DNA from: Roseomonas sp.
GTDB lineage: Bacteria > Pseudomonadota > Alphaproteobacteria > Acetobacterales > Acetobacteraceae
Direction: 5' to 3'
Length of the DNA stretch: 64,000 nucleotides
NCBI GenBank assembly: GCA_020249435.1
Contig: JADCFQ010000006.1
Span: forward strand, 52,296 to 116,295
Positions 37,456 through 45,394 of the stretch are shown here, piece by piece. The first letter of the stretch is position 1. Every line of letters begins with the position of its first letter. The notes under the pieces were generated by a model. That model did no database searches. It worked only from the letters and a program-made list of their open reading frames with translations, and had not been told where the DNA came from. The position numbers and the translations under genes were made by a program.

Positions 37456-38243
37456 GGCGCGTGGTCGCGTAGCTGCGCGCAGATGGAAGCCCCGGCAGCG
37501 ACAAGCTGTTCCACCATGCGCGCGCCATGCGCGGCATTGGCGCCGCGCGGATCGGGCGCGGCAACGCCGCCAGGCGCCACTTCTTCCACCCACATCGGCA
37601 CGGCGAATTCCACGCCATGGGCGCGGATGGCGCCAAAGCCGGTTGGTGGCACGCCAAGGTAAGGCACAGAACCTTCCCGCGCCCGCGCCGCTTCGGGGCG
37701 GCAAAGCTCTGGCCTCAGCGCCATCGTCACAGACGCAACCGGGTCTCCGCCATGGCCGAAGGTGATGGGCTGCCCGCCCAATTCACCATGCAGCTTGCCG
37801 GCCTCACGCCAGAGATGCAGCGCCGGGATAATCACGCCATGCCGATGACGCATGCTGCGCGCGGCGGCATCAGCCGGCGCGATGGTGCCTGCATGGCCAT
37901 TGACAATCATGATGCGCCGCGTGCCGGTTTTGATGAAGGCTTCGGCCATTTCCTCAATCACGGCGGTCAGAGTCGCGACCGAAAGCGTGATGCCGCCCGC
38001 GACGCCGGCGAAAAAATCCTCGCCACCAAAGGGGATTGCGGGGGCAACCAAAGCATCCGCGCCCTTCAGCAGGGCAGCGGCAGCAATGCGGTTCGCAATC
38101 TCCTCCGCCACCAGATAATCGCCCATCGGCAAGGCAGGGCCATGGGTCTCAAGGCTGCCCATGGGCAGAATGGCGACAGCGCCCGCAGCCAAACGGGATG
38201 CCACCTCAGGCGCGGTCAATTCCGCGATGCGATGCGCACTCAT
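37452..38243 (-). CDS. creatininase family protein
   Basis: 263 aa metal-dependent amidohydrolase of the creatininase/MftE family. The start ATG 38243 overlaps the upstream gene's stop (ATGA). Metal-ligand motifs are PMGSLETHGPALPMGDY (Glu, His, Asp), IMIVNGHAG, and TFGHGGDPVAS. Members open cyclic amides such as creatinine or act on formamide-type bonds. It lies between an M20 amidohydrolase and a ketopantoate-reductase-like gene, so the three probably process one imported nitrogenous compound. Substrate unknown. Confidence 0.88.
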   Translation of the reverse strand: MSAHRIAELTAPEVASRLAAGAVAILPMGSLETHGPALPMGDYLVAEEIANRIAAAALLKGADALVAPAIPFGGEDFFAGVAGGITLSVATLTAVIEEMAEAFIKTGTRRIMIVNGHAGTIAPADAAARSMRHRHGVIIPALHLWREAGKLHGELGGQPITFGHGGDPVASVTMALRPELCRPEAARAREGSVPYLGVPPTGFGAIRAHGVEFAVPMWVEEVAPGGVAAPDPRGANAAHGARMVEQLVAAGASICAQLRDHAP

Positions 38244-39430
38244 GCCAGCAAATCCAATGCCGCACGCGACAGGGCCTGCACCCCAAGGCCGATGCAACGC
38301 TCATCCGGTTGGTAGAAGGCGTTATGCAGCCGGTCTTCGCGCCCTGGCTGGCCGGAACCGATACGCAGCTGGAAGGAAGGCGCCACCGCGGCAAATTCCG
38401 CGAAATCCTCAGCGCCCATCGAAGCCTCGCCTTCGTTGATCACATCGCCCATTTGCCGGCGCACCGCGGCAATAACGGGATCAAGCACGCGGTCATCATT
38501 CACCAAGGGCGGCACCTTGCGGACGTAATTCATCTCGGTCTTCACGCGCATGGAAACGCCAATGCCCTCCGCGAGCCGGCGCAGCGCCGCTTCGGCGATA
38601 TCGCGCGATTCATGATGCAGCGTGCGCACCGTGCCCTTCAGATGCGCGCGTTCGGGGATGATGTTGTACGTCGTGCCGCCCACGAATTGCCCAATGGTCA
38701 CCACGGCCGGATGCAGCGGCTTGATTTCCCGGCTGACCACGGTTTGAGCTTCCTGCACAAAGGCCGCTGCCGCCACAATCGGGTCAATCGCGGCGTATGG
38801 ATGCGCGGCATGGCCGGACTTGCCCTGGATGATCAGGTCAAACCGGTCAGACGCCGCCAGGCAGGCACCGCGCACATAGCCAAAACTGCCCACCGGCATA
38901 TCCGGGTGGTTGTGAAAGCCAATCGCCATATCAATGCCATCCGCCGCGCCATCGGCGATCATGGCAGCCGCCCCTTCAAGCACTTCTTCCGCCGGCTGGA
39001 AGATCAGCCGCACGGTCCCGGCAAGCTGCGGCGCGAGGTCCTTCAATACCGCCGCGACGCCCAACAGCGTGGAGGTATGGATATCATGCCCGCAGGCATG
39101 CATCTGCCCGGCGATGTCACTCGCGAAGGGTAGCGCGGTTTCCTCATGGATCGGCAGCGCATCCATATCGGCGCGGATGGCGAGTGTCGGGCCAGGGCGC
39201 CCGCCCTTGATTTCAGCGACCACACCCGTGCGCCCCACGCCGGTGCGTGGCATGAGGCCCAGGCGCGTGAGTTCCGCCGCCACAATGCCGGCGGTGCGGG
39301 TTTCCTGAAAGGCGAGTTCCGGATGGGTATGAATATCGCGCCTAATTTCGATCAGGCGCGGCGCCACGGCCTCGGTCGCTTCGCGGATGCGGGTTTCGGG
39401 GTCATTGGGCAGGCGGTCGGTTGGCGACAT
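38240..39430 (-). CDS. M20 family amidohydrolase (HipO/AbgA-like)
   Basis: 396 aa from ATG 39430 (GGGA upstream; ATG 39445 is an alternative). Zn ligands and catalytic residues: MHACGHDIHTS, FQPAEEVLEGA, and GAEDFAEF near the C-terminus; the dimerisation domain insertion starts near GKSGHAAHPYAAIDP. Enzymes of this group hydrolyse N-acyl amino acids or aminoacyl conjugates. First gene of a three-gene overlapping operon, divergent (139 bp) from the TTT transporter genes, which likely import its substrate or a related acid. Confidence 0.9.
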   Translation of the reverse strand: MSPTDRLPNDPETRIREATEAVAPRLIEIRRDIHTHPELAFQETRTAGIVAAELTRLGLMPRTGVGRTGVVAEIKGGRPGPTLAIRADMDALPIHEETALPFASDIAGQMHACGHDIHTSTLLGVAAVLKDLAPQLAGTVRLIFQPAEEVLEGAAAMIADGAADGIDMAIGFHNHPDMPVGSFGYVRGACLAASDRFDLIIQGKSGHAAHPYAAIDPIVAAAAFVQEAQTVVSREIKPLHPAVVTIGQFVGGTTYNIIPERAHLKGTVRTLHHESRDIAEAALRRLAEGIGVSMRVKTEMNYVRKVPPLVNDDRVLDPVIAAVRRQMGDVINEGEASMGAEDFAEFAAVAPSFQLRIGSGQPGREDRLHNAFYQPDERCIGLGVQALSRAALDLLA

Positions 39431-39569
39431 GCGGCGATTTCCCATGGCTGGCTTGTATTTCGAAAGGATGATCGGCCCTGGCGCCGCCCGAGGCAAGGCT
39501 TGCCCCGCCCGCGCTTGCCGAGGTTTTGAACCCATGCAATAGAACCGCCATAAACAAGGGGGCAAAGGG

Positions 39570-40547
39570 ATGAGAAACGTTGCTCGCCGCAGCGTCGTTT
39601 TGGGTATTGGCGCCTCGCCGCTTTTGGCGATGGGGGCGCGGGCGCAAGGCGCGTGGCCTTCCCAGCCCATTCGCCTGGTGGTGCCCTTCGCGCCCGGCGG
39701 AACGACAGATCTGGTCGCGCGGCTGATCGCCGCCGGTCTTCAGGACAAGCTTGGCGTTTCCATTGTGGTGGAAAACCGCGCCGGTGCCGGTGCCACGCTC
39801 GGCAGTGAAACCGTCGCGCGCGCTGCGCCCGATGGCTATACGCTGGTCATGTCCAATATCGCGAGCCACGCGATCAGCCCCGCCGTTTATGGCAGCAAGG
39901 TCCGCTATGACCCGGTGAAGGATTTTGCCCATATCGCCCTGGTGGTCAGCAACCCGACCGTTTGGGTGGCCAATCCGCGCGCCGGCATTCGTACCATGGC
40001 CGATGTGGTGGCGCGGGCGAAAAGCGCGGGCGGCTTGCAGGTGGCGACATCCGGCGCTGGGTCGTCCAATCATTTGCTGGTGGTGCAAATGAGCCGCCTG
40101 ATCGGCACCGAAATCACCCATGTGCCCTTCCGGGGCGCGGGGCCGGCCATGCAGGCGGTGATCGCGGGCCAGGTGCCGATGATGTCAGACAGCCTGCCTT
40201 CCTCCGCCGCCCATATCAAGCAGGGCTCCGTGGTGGCGGTTGGCATGTGTTCGGCAGAACGGCACCCATCCTTCCCGGATGTGCCGACCTTCCGCGAACA
40301 GGGCTTCCCGCTGGATTCCGATTCCTGGTTTGGGCTTTCCGCACCGGCCGGCACGCCGGCGCCGATCATTGAGCGGTTGAACCGCGAAGTGCTCGGCCTG
40401 CTGCAAAGCGCCGAGATCAGGAACCGCTTTGCGGAGCTTGGCGGCACGCCGGGGACCTACTCGGCATCAGATTACAACAGCTTCATCATAAGGGAGGTGG
40501 CCAAATGGGCGCCTTTGGTGCAGGCTGCGGGCGCGACGGCGGATTGA
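39570..40547 (+). CDS. tctC: tripartite tricarboxylate transporter receptor TctC
   Basis: 325 aa Bug-type periplasmic receptor with leader MRNVARRSVVLGIGASPLLAM ending near ARAQG. Mature start QPIRLVVPFAPGGTTDLVAR is the signature of the family. Unlike the other three Bug genes here, it is followed by tctB and tctA, so it is the dedicated receptor of that transporter. Probable ligands are di- or tricarboxylates or related acids. A 5-bp-stem hairpin (GACCC GAA GGGTC) in the 72-bp gap before tctB could tune expression of the membrane genes. Confidence 0.93.
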   Translation: MRNVARRSVVLGIGASPLLAMGARAQGAWPSQPIRLVVPFAPGGTTDLVARLIAAGLQDKLGVSIVVENRAGAGATLGSETVARAAPDGYTLVMSNIASHAISPAVYGSKVRYDPVKDFAHIALVVSNPTVWVANPRAGIRTMADVVARAKSAGGLQVATSGAGSSNHLLVVQMSRLIGTEITHVPFRGAGPAMQAVIAGQVPMMSDSLPSSAAHIKQGSVVAVGMCSAERHPSFPDVPTFREQGFPLDSDSWFGLSAPAGTPAPIIERLNREVLGLLQSAEIRNRFAELGGTPGTYSASDYNSFIIREVAKWAPLVQAAGATAD

Positions 40548-40619
40548 TTAAGCTGAAGTAGGGCCGCAAGGCTTGGGGGCAAAGCTGACCCGAAGGGTCA
40601 CAAAGGGTGGAAGACGAGG

Positions 40620-41222
40620 ATGAAACTTAACACGAAAGACTTGCTTTCGGCGGGGCTGTTCATTGCCTTTGCCGTTGTCGGCCTTTGGCTGAACCAGGAC
40701 CATAATCTGGGCACCGCGCGCCGTATGGGGCCGGGCTATATGCCCATGCTGGTCTTCTGGCTCTTGATCGGCCTTGGGTCTTTCGTTCTTGTCAGTGGTC
40801 TATTCAATGGGCCTGATCCGCTGGCGAAATGGTCATCCGCCGAAATCGGCTTCCTGATCGGGGGGGCTGTCGTGGGTGTCGTTGTTGGCATGATCGCCGC
40901 GCGCATTCCGGGCTTCCCATCTGCGGGCTGGAATGCGCTGGGGATAGGCCTTTTCGTCGGTTGTCTTGTCGCAGCGGTTCCGCCCGGATGGCGCGCCCTG
41001 TTCCTGCCGAGTGCCGCTTTCACCCTATTCGGCCTGACACTCGAACCGCTTGGCTTCCTGGTCGCCATTGTCGTCACTGTCATTTGTTCGGCCTTTGCAG
41101 ATAAGGAACACCTGGAACGGCCCTTGGGCGTTGCCGGGCTCATTGCCTTTCTCTGCGCGCTCTGCTGGGCGATCTTCATCCGCTATCTGGACATTCGCGT
41201 GCCTCTCTGGCCGCAGCTCTGA
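40620..41222 (+). CDS. tctB: tripartite tricarboxylate transporter small membrane subunit TctB
   Basis: 200 aa with about five TM helices (LLSAGLFIAFAVVGLWL, MLVFWLLIGLGSFVLVSGLF, ending ALCWAIFIRYLDIRVPLWPQL). TctB is a poorly conserved subunit; the call rests on topology, length and position between tctC and tctA. The motif NLGTARRMGPGYMPM is typical. It is one strand with tctA, 18 bp upstream. Confidence 0.9.
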   Translation: MKLNTKDLLSAGLFIAFAVVGLWLNQDHNLGTARRMGPGYMPMLVFWLLIGLGSFVLVSGLFNGPDPLAKWSSAEIGFLIGGAVVGVVVGMIAARIPGFPSAGWNALGIGLFVGCLVAAVPPGWRALFLPSAAFTLFGLTLEPLGFLVAIVVTVICSAFADKEHLERPLGVAGLIAFLCALCWAIFIRYLDIRVPLWPQL

Positions 41223-41240
41223 TCGGGAAGGCAAAACACC

Positions 41241-42740
41241 ATGGATCTGATTGCCAATCTCGCGCATGGCTTCGGCGTTGCGCTGACCTTCAACAACCTG
41301 CTGTTCTGCCTGATCGGCTGTATTATCGGCACCGCCATCGGCGTTTTGCCCGGCATTGGTCCGGTTGCGACGATTTCGCTGCTGCTGCCGATCACTTTCG
41401 GTCAGCCGGCCACCACCGCCATCATCATGTTGGCGGGCATTTACTACGGCGCGCAATATGGCGGGTCCACCACGGCCATTCTGCTGAACCTACCAGGAGA
41501 GGTGAGTTCGGTCGTGACAACACTTGAAGGCTACAAAATGGCCCGAAGGGGCCGCGCCGGCGCGGCGCTGACGGTCGCGGCCCTCGCATCCTTCTTCGCG
41601 GGCTGCGTTTCCACCGTGCTGGTGGCGGCTTCCGGGCCCTTGCTGACTTCGGTCGCGCTGTCCTTCGGGCCAGCGGATTACTTTTCGCTGATGATGCTCG
41701 GCCTGATTATCTCTGCCGTGTTGGCCCAAGGGTCAGTGGTGAAATCCATCGGCATGGTGGTGTTCGGTGTGGCGCTCGGCCTGGTCGGCACAGATGTGCA
41801 AACCGGCCAGCAGCGCTTCACCTTCGGCATCCCTGAGCTTTCAGACGGTGTTGGCTTTGTGTCCATCGCCATGGGCATGTTCGGCATTGCCGAAATCATC
41901 CTGAATTTGGAAAAGCCCGAAGCGCGGAGTGTCATGTCCGGCAAGGTCGGCAGCCTGATGATGACGCGCGAAGAAGTAAAGCGTGCCATTCCTTCAGTGC
42001 TGCGTGGCACCACGGTGGGTAGCCTGCTTGGCATTCTGCCGGGTGGCGGTGCCGCGCTCTCATCCTTCGGTTCCTATATGATGGAGCGCAAAATCTCCAA
42101 GGGGCGGCATGAATTCGGCACCGGCGCCATTGAAGGTGTCGCGGGGCCGGAAGCCGCCAATAACGCCGCATCGCAAACATCCTTCATCCCGCTGCTCACG
42201 CTTGGCATTCCGGCCAATGCGGTGATGGCGCTCATGGTAGGCGCGCTGATCATCCAGGGCATCCAGCCCGGTCCGCGCATGGTGGAAGCGCAGCCTGACC
42301 TGTTCTGGGGGCTGATTGCCTCCATGTGGTTGGGCAATCTCATGCTGCTGATCATCAATCTGCCGATGATCGGGCTTTGGGTGAAGCTGCTGGCGATTCC
42401 CTATCGCCACATGTATCCCTCGATCCTGATCTTCTGTGCCATCGGGGTCTATTCGCTGCAGAATAACGTGTTCGATGTGTATCAGACCGTGTTCTTTGGC
42501 CTGTTCGGCTACCTCTGCTCCAAGCTCCGCTTGGAACCGGCGCCGATGCTGATCGGCTTCGTGCTGGGGCCGATGATGGAAGAACATTTGCGCCGCGCCA
42601 TGCTGCTTTCGCGTGGTGACCCGATGGTGTTTGTCCAGCGCCCGATCAGCGCCACCATGCTGGCAATTGGCGCCATCGCGCTGATTGCGATGCTTATGCC
42701 CAACATCCGCAAGGGCAAGGACAAGGCGCTGCAGGAATAG
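41241..42740 (+). CDS. tctA: tripartite tricarboxylate transporter large membrane subunit TctA
   Basis: 499 aa, about twelve TM helices; conserved segments GTAIGVLPGIGPVATISLLLP, YYGAQYGGSTTAILLNLPGE and the second-half repeat LLGILPGGGAALSSFGSYM are shown by their cores GVLPGIGP, YGGSTTAIL and ILPGGGA. It is the secondary, cation-coupled carrier that accepts substrate from TctC. Preceded by GGAAGG and followed within 20 bp by a strong intrinsic terminator, ending the operon. Confidence 0.95.
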   Translation: MDLIANLAHGFGVALTFNNLLFCLIGCIIGTAIGVLPGIGPVATISLLLPITFGQPATTAIIMLAGIYYGAQYGGSTTAILLNLPGEVSSVVTTLEGYKMARRGRAGAALTVAALASFFAGCVSTVLVAASGPLLTSVALSFGPADYFSLMMLGLIISAVLAQGSVVKSIGMVVFGVALGLVGTDVQTGQQRFTFGIPELSDGVGFVSIAMGMFGIAEIILNLEKPEARSVMSGKVGSLMMTREEVKRAIPSVLRGTTVGSLLGILPGGGAALSSFGSYMMERKISKGRHEFGTGAIEGVAGPEAANNAASQTSFIPLLTLGIPANAVMALMVGALIIQGIQPGPRMVEAQPDLFWGLIASMWLGNLMLLIINLPMIGLWVKLLAIPYRHMYPSILIFCAIGVYSLQNNVFDVYQTVFFGLFGYLCSKLRLEPAPMLIGFVLGPMMEEHLRRAMLLSRGDPMVFVQRPISATMLAIGAIALIAMLMPNIRKGKDKALQE

Positions 42741-42759
42741 CAGCAGCAGCCACCCATTC

Positions 42760-42797
42760 AGGCCGGCCCTGTGCAAGCGGGGCCGGCCTTTTTCTTT
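42760..42797 (+). terminator. intrinsic terminator after tctA
   Basis: A 10-bp GC-rich stem, AGGCCGGCCC (42760-42769) with GGGCCGGCCT (42780-42789), encloses a 10-nt loop and is followed by TTTTTCTTT. It starts 19 bp after the tctA stop and isolates the tct operon from suhB. Confidence 0.93.
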
Positions 42798-42853
42798 GAG
42801 CGTTTCTGCGGTAACCGGATGCTTGCTCTTTTGACACTTCAAGGATTTGAATA

Positions 42854-43702
42854 ATGCCTCCGCTTTCCGCTCGCCTTTCCCCGGCCATGCAGGTTGTCAC
42901 CGCCGCTGTGCAAAAGGCGGGGCGCCGCCTGCTGCGCGACTTTGGGGAGGTGGAGCAGCTGCAAGTCAGCGTGAAGGGGCCATCCGATTTTGTCTCCACC
43001 GCCGATCTCCGCGCCGAACAAACCTTGCGTGAGGAACTGTCAAAAGCCCGCCCCGGCTTCGCCTTTCTGATGGAAGAATCGGGCGCTTCTGGCGGTGATG
43101 ATTGGGAATGGCGCTGGGTGGTGGACCCCTTGGATGGCACCACCAATTTCCTGCACGGCATTCCCCATTGGGCGATCAGCGTGGGCGTTGAAAAACGCGT
43201 TGCCGCCGACAAGACCGAGCTTGTCGCGGGCGTGGTCTATAACCCCGCATCGGATGAGATGTTCTGGGCCGAAAAGGGTGTTGGCGCCTTCCTGAACGAT
43301 AAGCGCCTGCGCGTTTCAGGCCGGAAGGACATGCGTGAGGCGCTGTTTGCGACCGGCATTCCCTTTGGCGGCGTCGCACGCAAGGCGGAATTCAGCGCCA
43401 CCCTCCATAAGCTGATGCCGCAAGTGGCCGGTGTGCGGCGTTTTGGCGCGGCGGCGCTTGACCTCGCCTGGGTAGCGGCGGGGCGCTATGATGGTTTCTG
43501 GGAATTGGGGCTGAAACCCTGGGATATCGCCGCCGGCATCGTGCTGGTGCGCGAAGCCGGCGGCTTCGTGAGCGACCCGGACGGCAACGACCCTTACCCC
43601 TCCGGCATGTTGGTTTGCGGCAACCAGGCGCTGCAACCAAAGCTGCGTGAGGTGGTGGCCGATGGCATCGCCGCCGTGAAAGCGCATCAGGCCGCGGGAT
43701 GA
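42854..43702 (+). CDS. suhB: inositol monophosphatase family protein
   Basis: 282 aa Mg-dependent phosphatase of the IMPase/SuhB family. Motifs: the metal-binding Glu in FLMEESG, WVVDPLDGTTNFLHGIPHW (core DPLDGTTNF) and the C-terminal LKPWDIAAGIVLVREAGG. In bacteria SuhB also acts in rRNA maturation, so the cellular role need not be inositol turnover. Its stop overlaps the start of the OmpA-like gene (ATGA), placing it at the head of the MotA/MotB-like unit. Confidence 0.92.
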   Translation: MPPLSARLSPAMQVVTAAVQKAGRRLLRDFGEVEQLQVSVKGPSDFVSTADLRAEQTLREELSKARPGFAFLMEESGASGGDDWEWRWVVDPLDGTTNFLHGIPHWAISVGVEKRVAADKTELVAGVVYNPASDEMFWAEKGVGAFLNDKRLRVSGRKDMREALFATGIPFGGVARKAEFSATLHKLMPQVAGVRRFGAAALDLAWVAAGRYDGFWELGLKPWDIAAGIVLVREAGGFVSDPDGNDPYPSGMLVCGNQALQPKLREVVADGIAAVKAHQAAG

Positions 43703-44238
43703 AGCGGGGCGCGCCCAGTTTTACGCGCCGGGCCGGCTTGGCGGCCGGCTTTGCCCTGCTGAGCCTGGCCGCGCGGGCGCAAGCGTCCGACCCAAGCCTG
43801 CCGCCGGACCCTGCCCCGGCCCCGCCGCCGCCCGTCCAATTGACCCCATTGCGCCCGCAGATACCGCAATCCCCAGCCGGGCAATTGCCGGGCCTGCAGG
43901 CGCTGCCTGAAGGCGGGTTTCGGCTGCGCATGACCGGCACGGAACTTACGCCCGCACAGGCTACCGCCGTGCAGGCTCTGGCCCGAACCCTGGCGGCGCT
44001 GCCGCAGGGCCGCATTACGGTGGAAGCCCAGGTGGCGGGACCGGCGGAGGATGTCTCGGCCGCGCGTCGTCTTAGTCTTGCCCGCGCGCAGGCGGTGAAA
44101 TCCGCGCTTGTTGCCGGCGGGCTGACGCCAACCCGGATTGACCTCCGCCCGCTTGGCCGGCTTTCCGGCGCGCAGGATGCGGTGGACATCCTGCCCCCCG
44201 GCGTGGCAAGCCCGAATACGGAGGCAAGGCGCTCATGA
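43699..44238 (+). CDS. periplasmic protein with degenerate OmpA-like domain
   Basis: 179 aa. A signal peptide (about 1-29, ending LAARAQA), a Pro-rich linker (about 30-62, DPAPAPPPPVQL), then an OmpA/MotB C-terminal-like domain (about 73-155): LRMTGTELTPAQATAVQALART, and LSLARAQAVKSALVAGGLTPTRI. The GHxD segment that supplies the diaminopimelate-binding Asp of true OmpA domains is replaced (VEAQVAGPAED), so peptidoglycan binding is doubtful. It overlaps suhB and the MotA-like gene by 4 bp each. Function unknown. Confidence 0.78.
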   Translation: MKRGAPSFTRRAGLAAGFALLSLAARAQASDPSLPPDPAPAPPPPVQLTPLRPQIPQSPAGQLPGLQALPEGGFRLRMTGTELTPAQATAVQALARTLAALPQGRITVEAQVAGPAEDVSAARRLSLARAQAVKSALVAGGLTPTRIDLRPLGRLSGAQDAVDILPPGVASPNTEARRS

Positions 44239-45371
44239 CCCAGCCCACGATCTATCTTTGGCGAATGGTGATTTTCCTGGCGGCAGTAGCGGGCATTGCC
44301 GCCATGCTGGCACCCGATCTGCTGCATGCCTTCCAGGCCAATCCGCTGCTGAATGGCGTGATCCTGGCCGTGCTGCTGTTTGGCATTGGCATGACCTTTA
44401 GTCAGGTGCTTTCACTCCGCCGGGAGGTCGCCTGGGTGGATGGTTTCCGGACGCCCAAGGACGGGCTTTCGGCGCATCAGCCGCGCCTGCTGGCGCCCAT
44501 GGTTTCCATGCTGTCGGGGCGGCGGAATGAGCGGGTTTCTCTCTCGGCCTCCGCGATGCGGAGCGTGCTGGATGGGCTGCAATCGCGCCTTGATGAACGG
44601 CGCGAATTGTCGCGCTATGTGACTGGGCTGCTGATCTTCCTCGGCTTGCTTGGCACCTTCTGGGGCTTGCTGCTGACTATTGCTTCGATTGCCGATGTGA
44701 TCGGCAATATGTCGGTCGGCTCCGGCGATTTGAACGTGTTGTTTGAGCAATTGAAGACCGGGCTTGCGAAGCCCTTGCAGGGTATGGGCACTGCCTTTTC
44801 CGCTTCCATGCTGGGGCTTGCCGGCGCGCTGGTGGTGGGGTTTTTGGACCTGACGGCGGGGCAGGCGCAGAATCGTTTCTTCAATGATCTGGAAGAATGG
44901 CTGGCCGGGCTGACGCGGCTTTCTTCCGGCATTCTGGGCCAGGAAGGTGAGGGCAGTGTTCCCGCCTATGTCCAAGCCTTGCTTGAGCAAACCGCGGAAA
45001 ATCTTGAGACTCTGCAATCCACCATTGCGCGTGGTGAGGATGGGCGCGCCGCCACTTCCCAGGCGCTGATGACGCTGACGGAACGCATGACCGTGCTGAC
45101 GGAACAGATGCGCGCCAATAATACGCTGATGCGCCGCATTGCCGATGCGCAGGATGGGCTGGCGCCGGCCATATCGCGGCTTGCAGAAAGCCAGGCCGAT
45201 CGGGGTGAGGCGGAAGCGATGCGCGGGCATTTGCGCAACCTCGAAATCTATCTGGCGCGGCTGGTGGAAGAAGTGGCGCAAGGCCGCGCGCAATCCACCA
45301 ACGACATCCGCAATGAGATCAAGATCCTGACCCGCACCATCGCCGCCATCGCGGAGGAACAGCCGCGGTGA
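44235..45371 (+). CDS. MotA/TolQ/ExbB-like proton-channel protein with cytoplasmic helical tail
   Basis: 378 aa. TM segments at about 9-30, 37-59, 128-150 and 188-212; the third and fourth (LIFLGLLGTFWGLLLTIASI; MGTAFSASMLGLAGALVVGFLDL) carry the Gly-rich GLLGTFWGL and TAFSASMLGL signatures of the MotA/TolQ/ExbB proton-channel domain. Residues about 215-375 form a long, polar, heptad-like helix. No flagellar genes are near. Partner is the MotB-like protein encoded 23 bp downstream. The length and cytoplasmic tail recall ZorA of the Zorya defence system, but are shorter. Confidence 0.87.
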   Translation: MTQPTIYLWRMVIFLAAVAGIAAMLAPDLLHAFQANPLLNGVILAVLLFGIGMTFSQVLSLRREVAWVDGFRTPKDGLSAHQPRLLAPMVSMLSGRRNERVSLSASAMRSVLDGLQSRLDERRELSRYVTGLLIFLGLLGTFWGLLLTIASIADVIGNMSVGSGDLNVLFEQLKTGLAKPLQGMGTAFSASMLGLAGALVVGFLDLTAGQAQNRFFNDLEEWLAGLTRLSSGILGQEGEGSVPAYVQALLEQTAENLETLQSTIARGEDGRAATSQALMTLTERMTVLTEQMRANNTLMRRIADAQDGLAPAISRLAESQADRGEAEAMRGHLRNLEIYLARLVEEVAQGRAQSTNDIRNEIKILTRTIAAIAEEQPR

Positions 45372-45394
45372 AAAATCAGGACGTTTGACGCGCA

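Noticed and set aside
35875..37662. 595-codon plus-strand frame
   Set aside because: Crosses the interrupted gene, a spacer and two minus-strand enzymes with visible motifs; no domain signature of its own.
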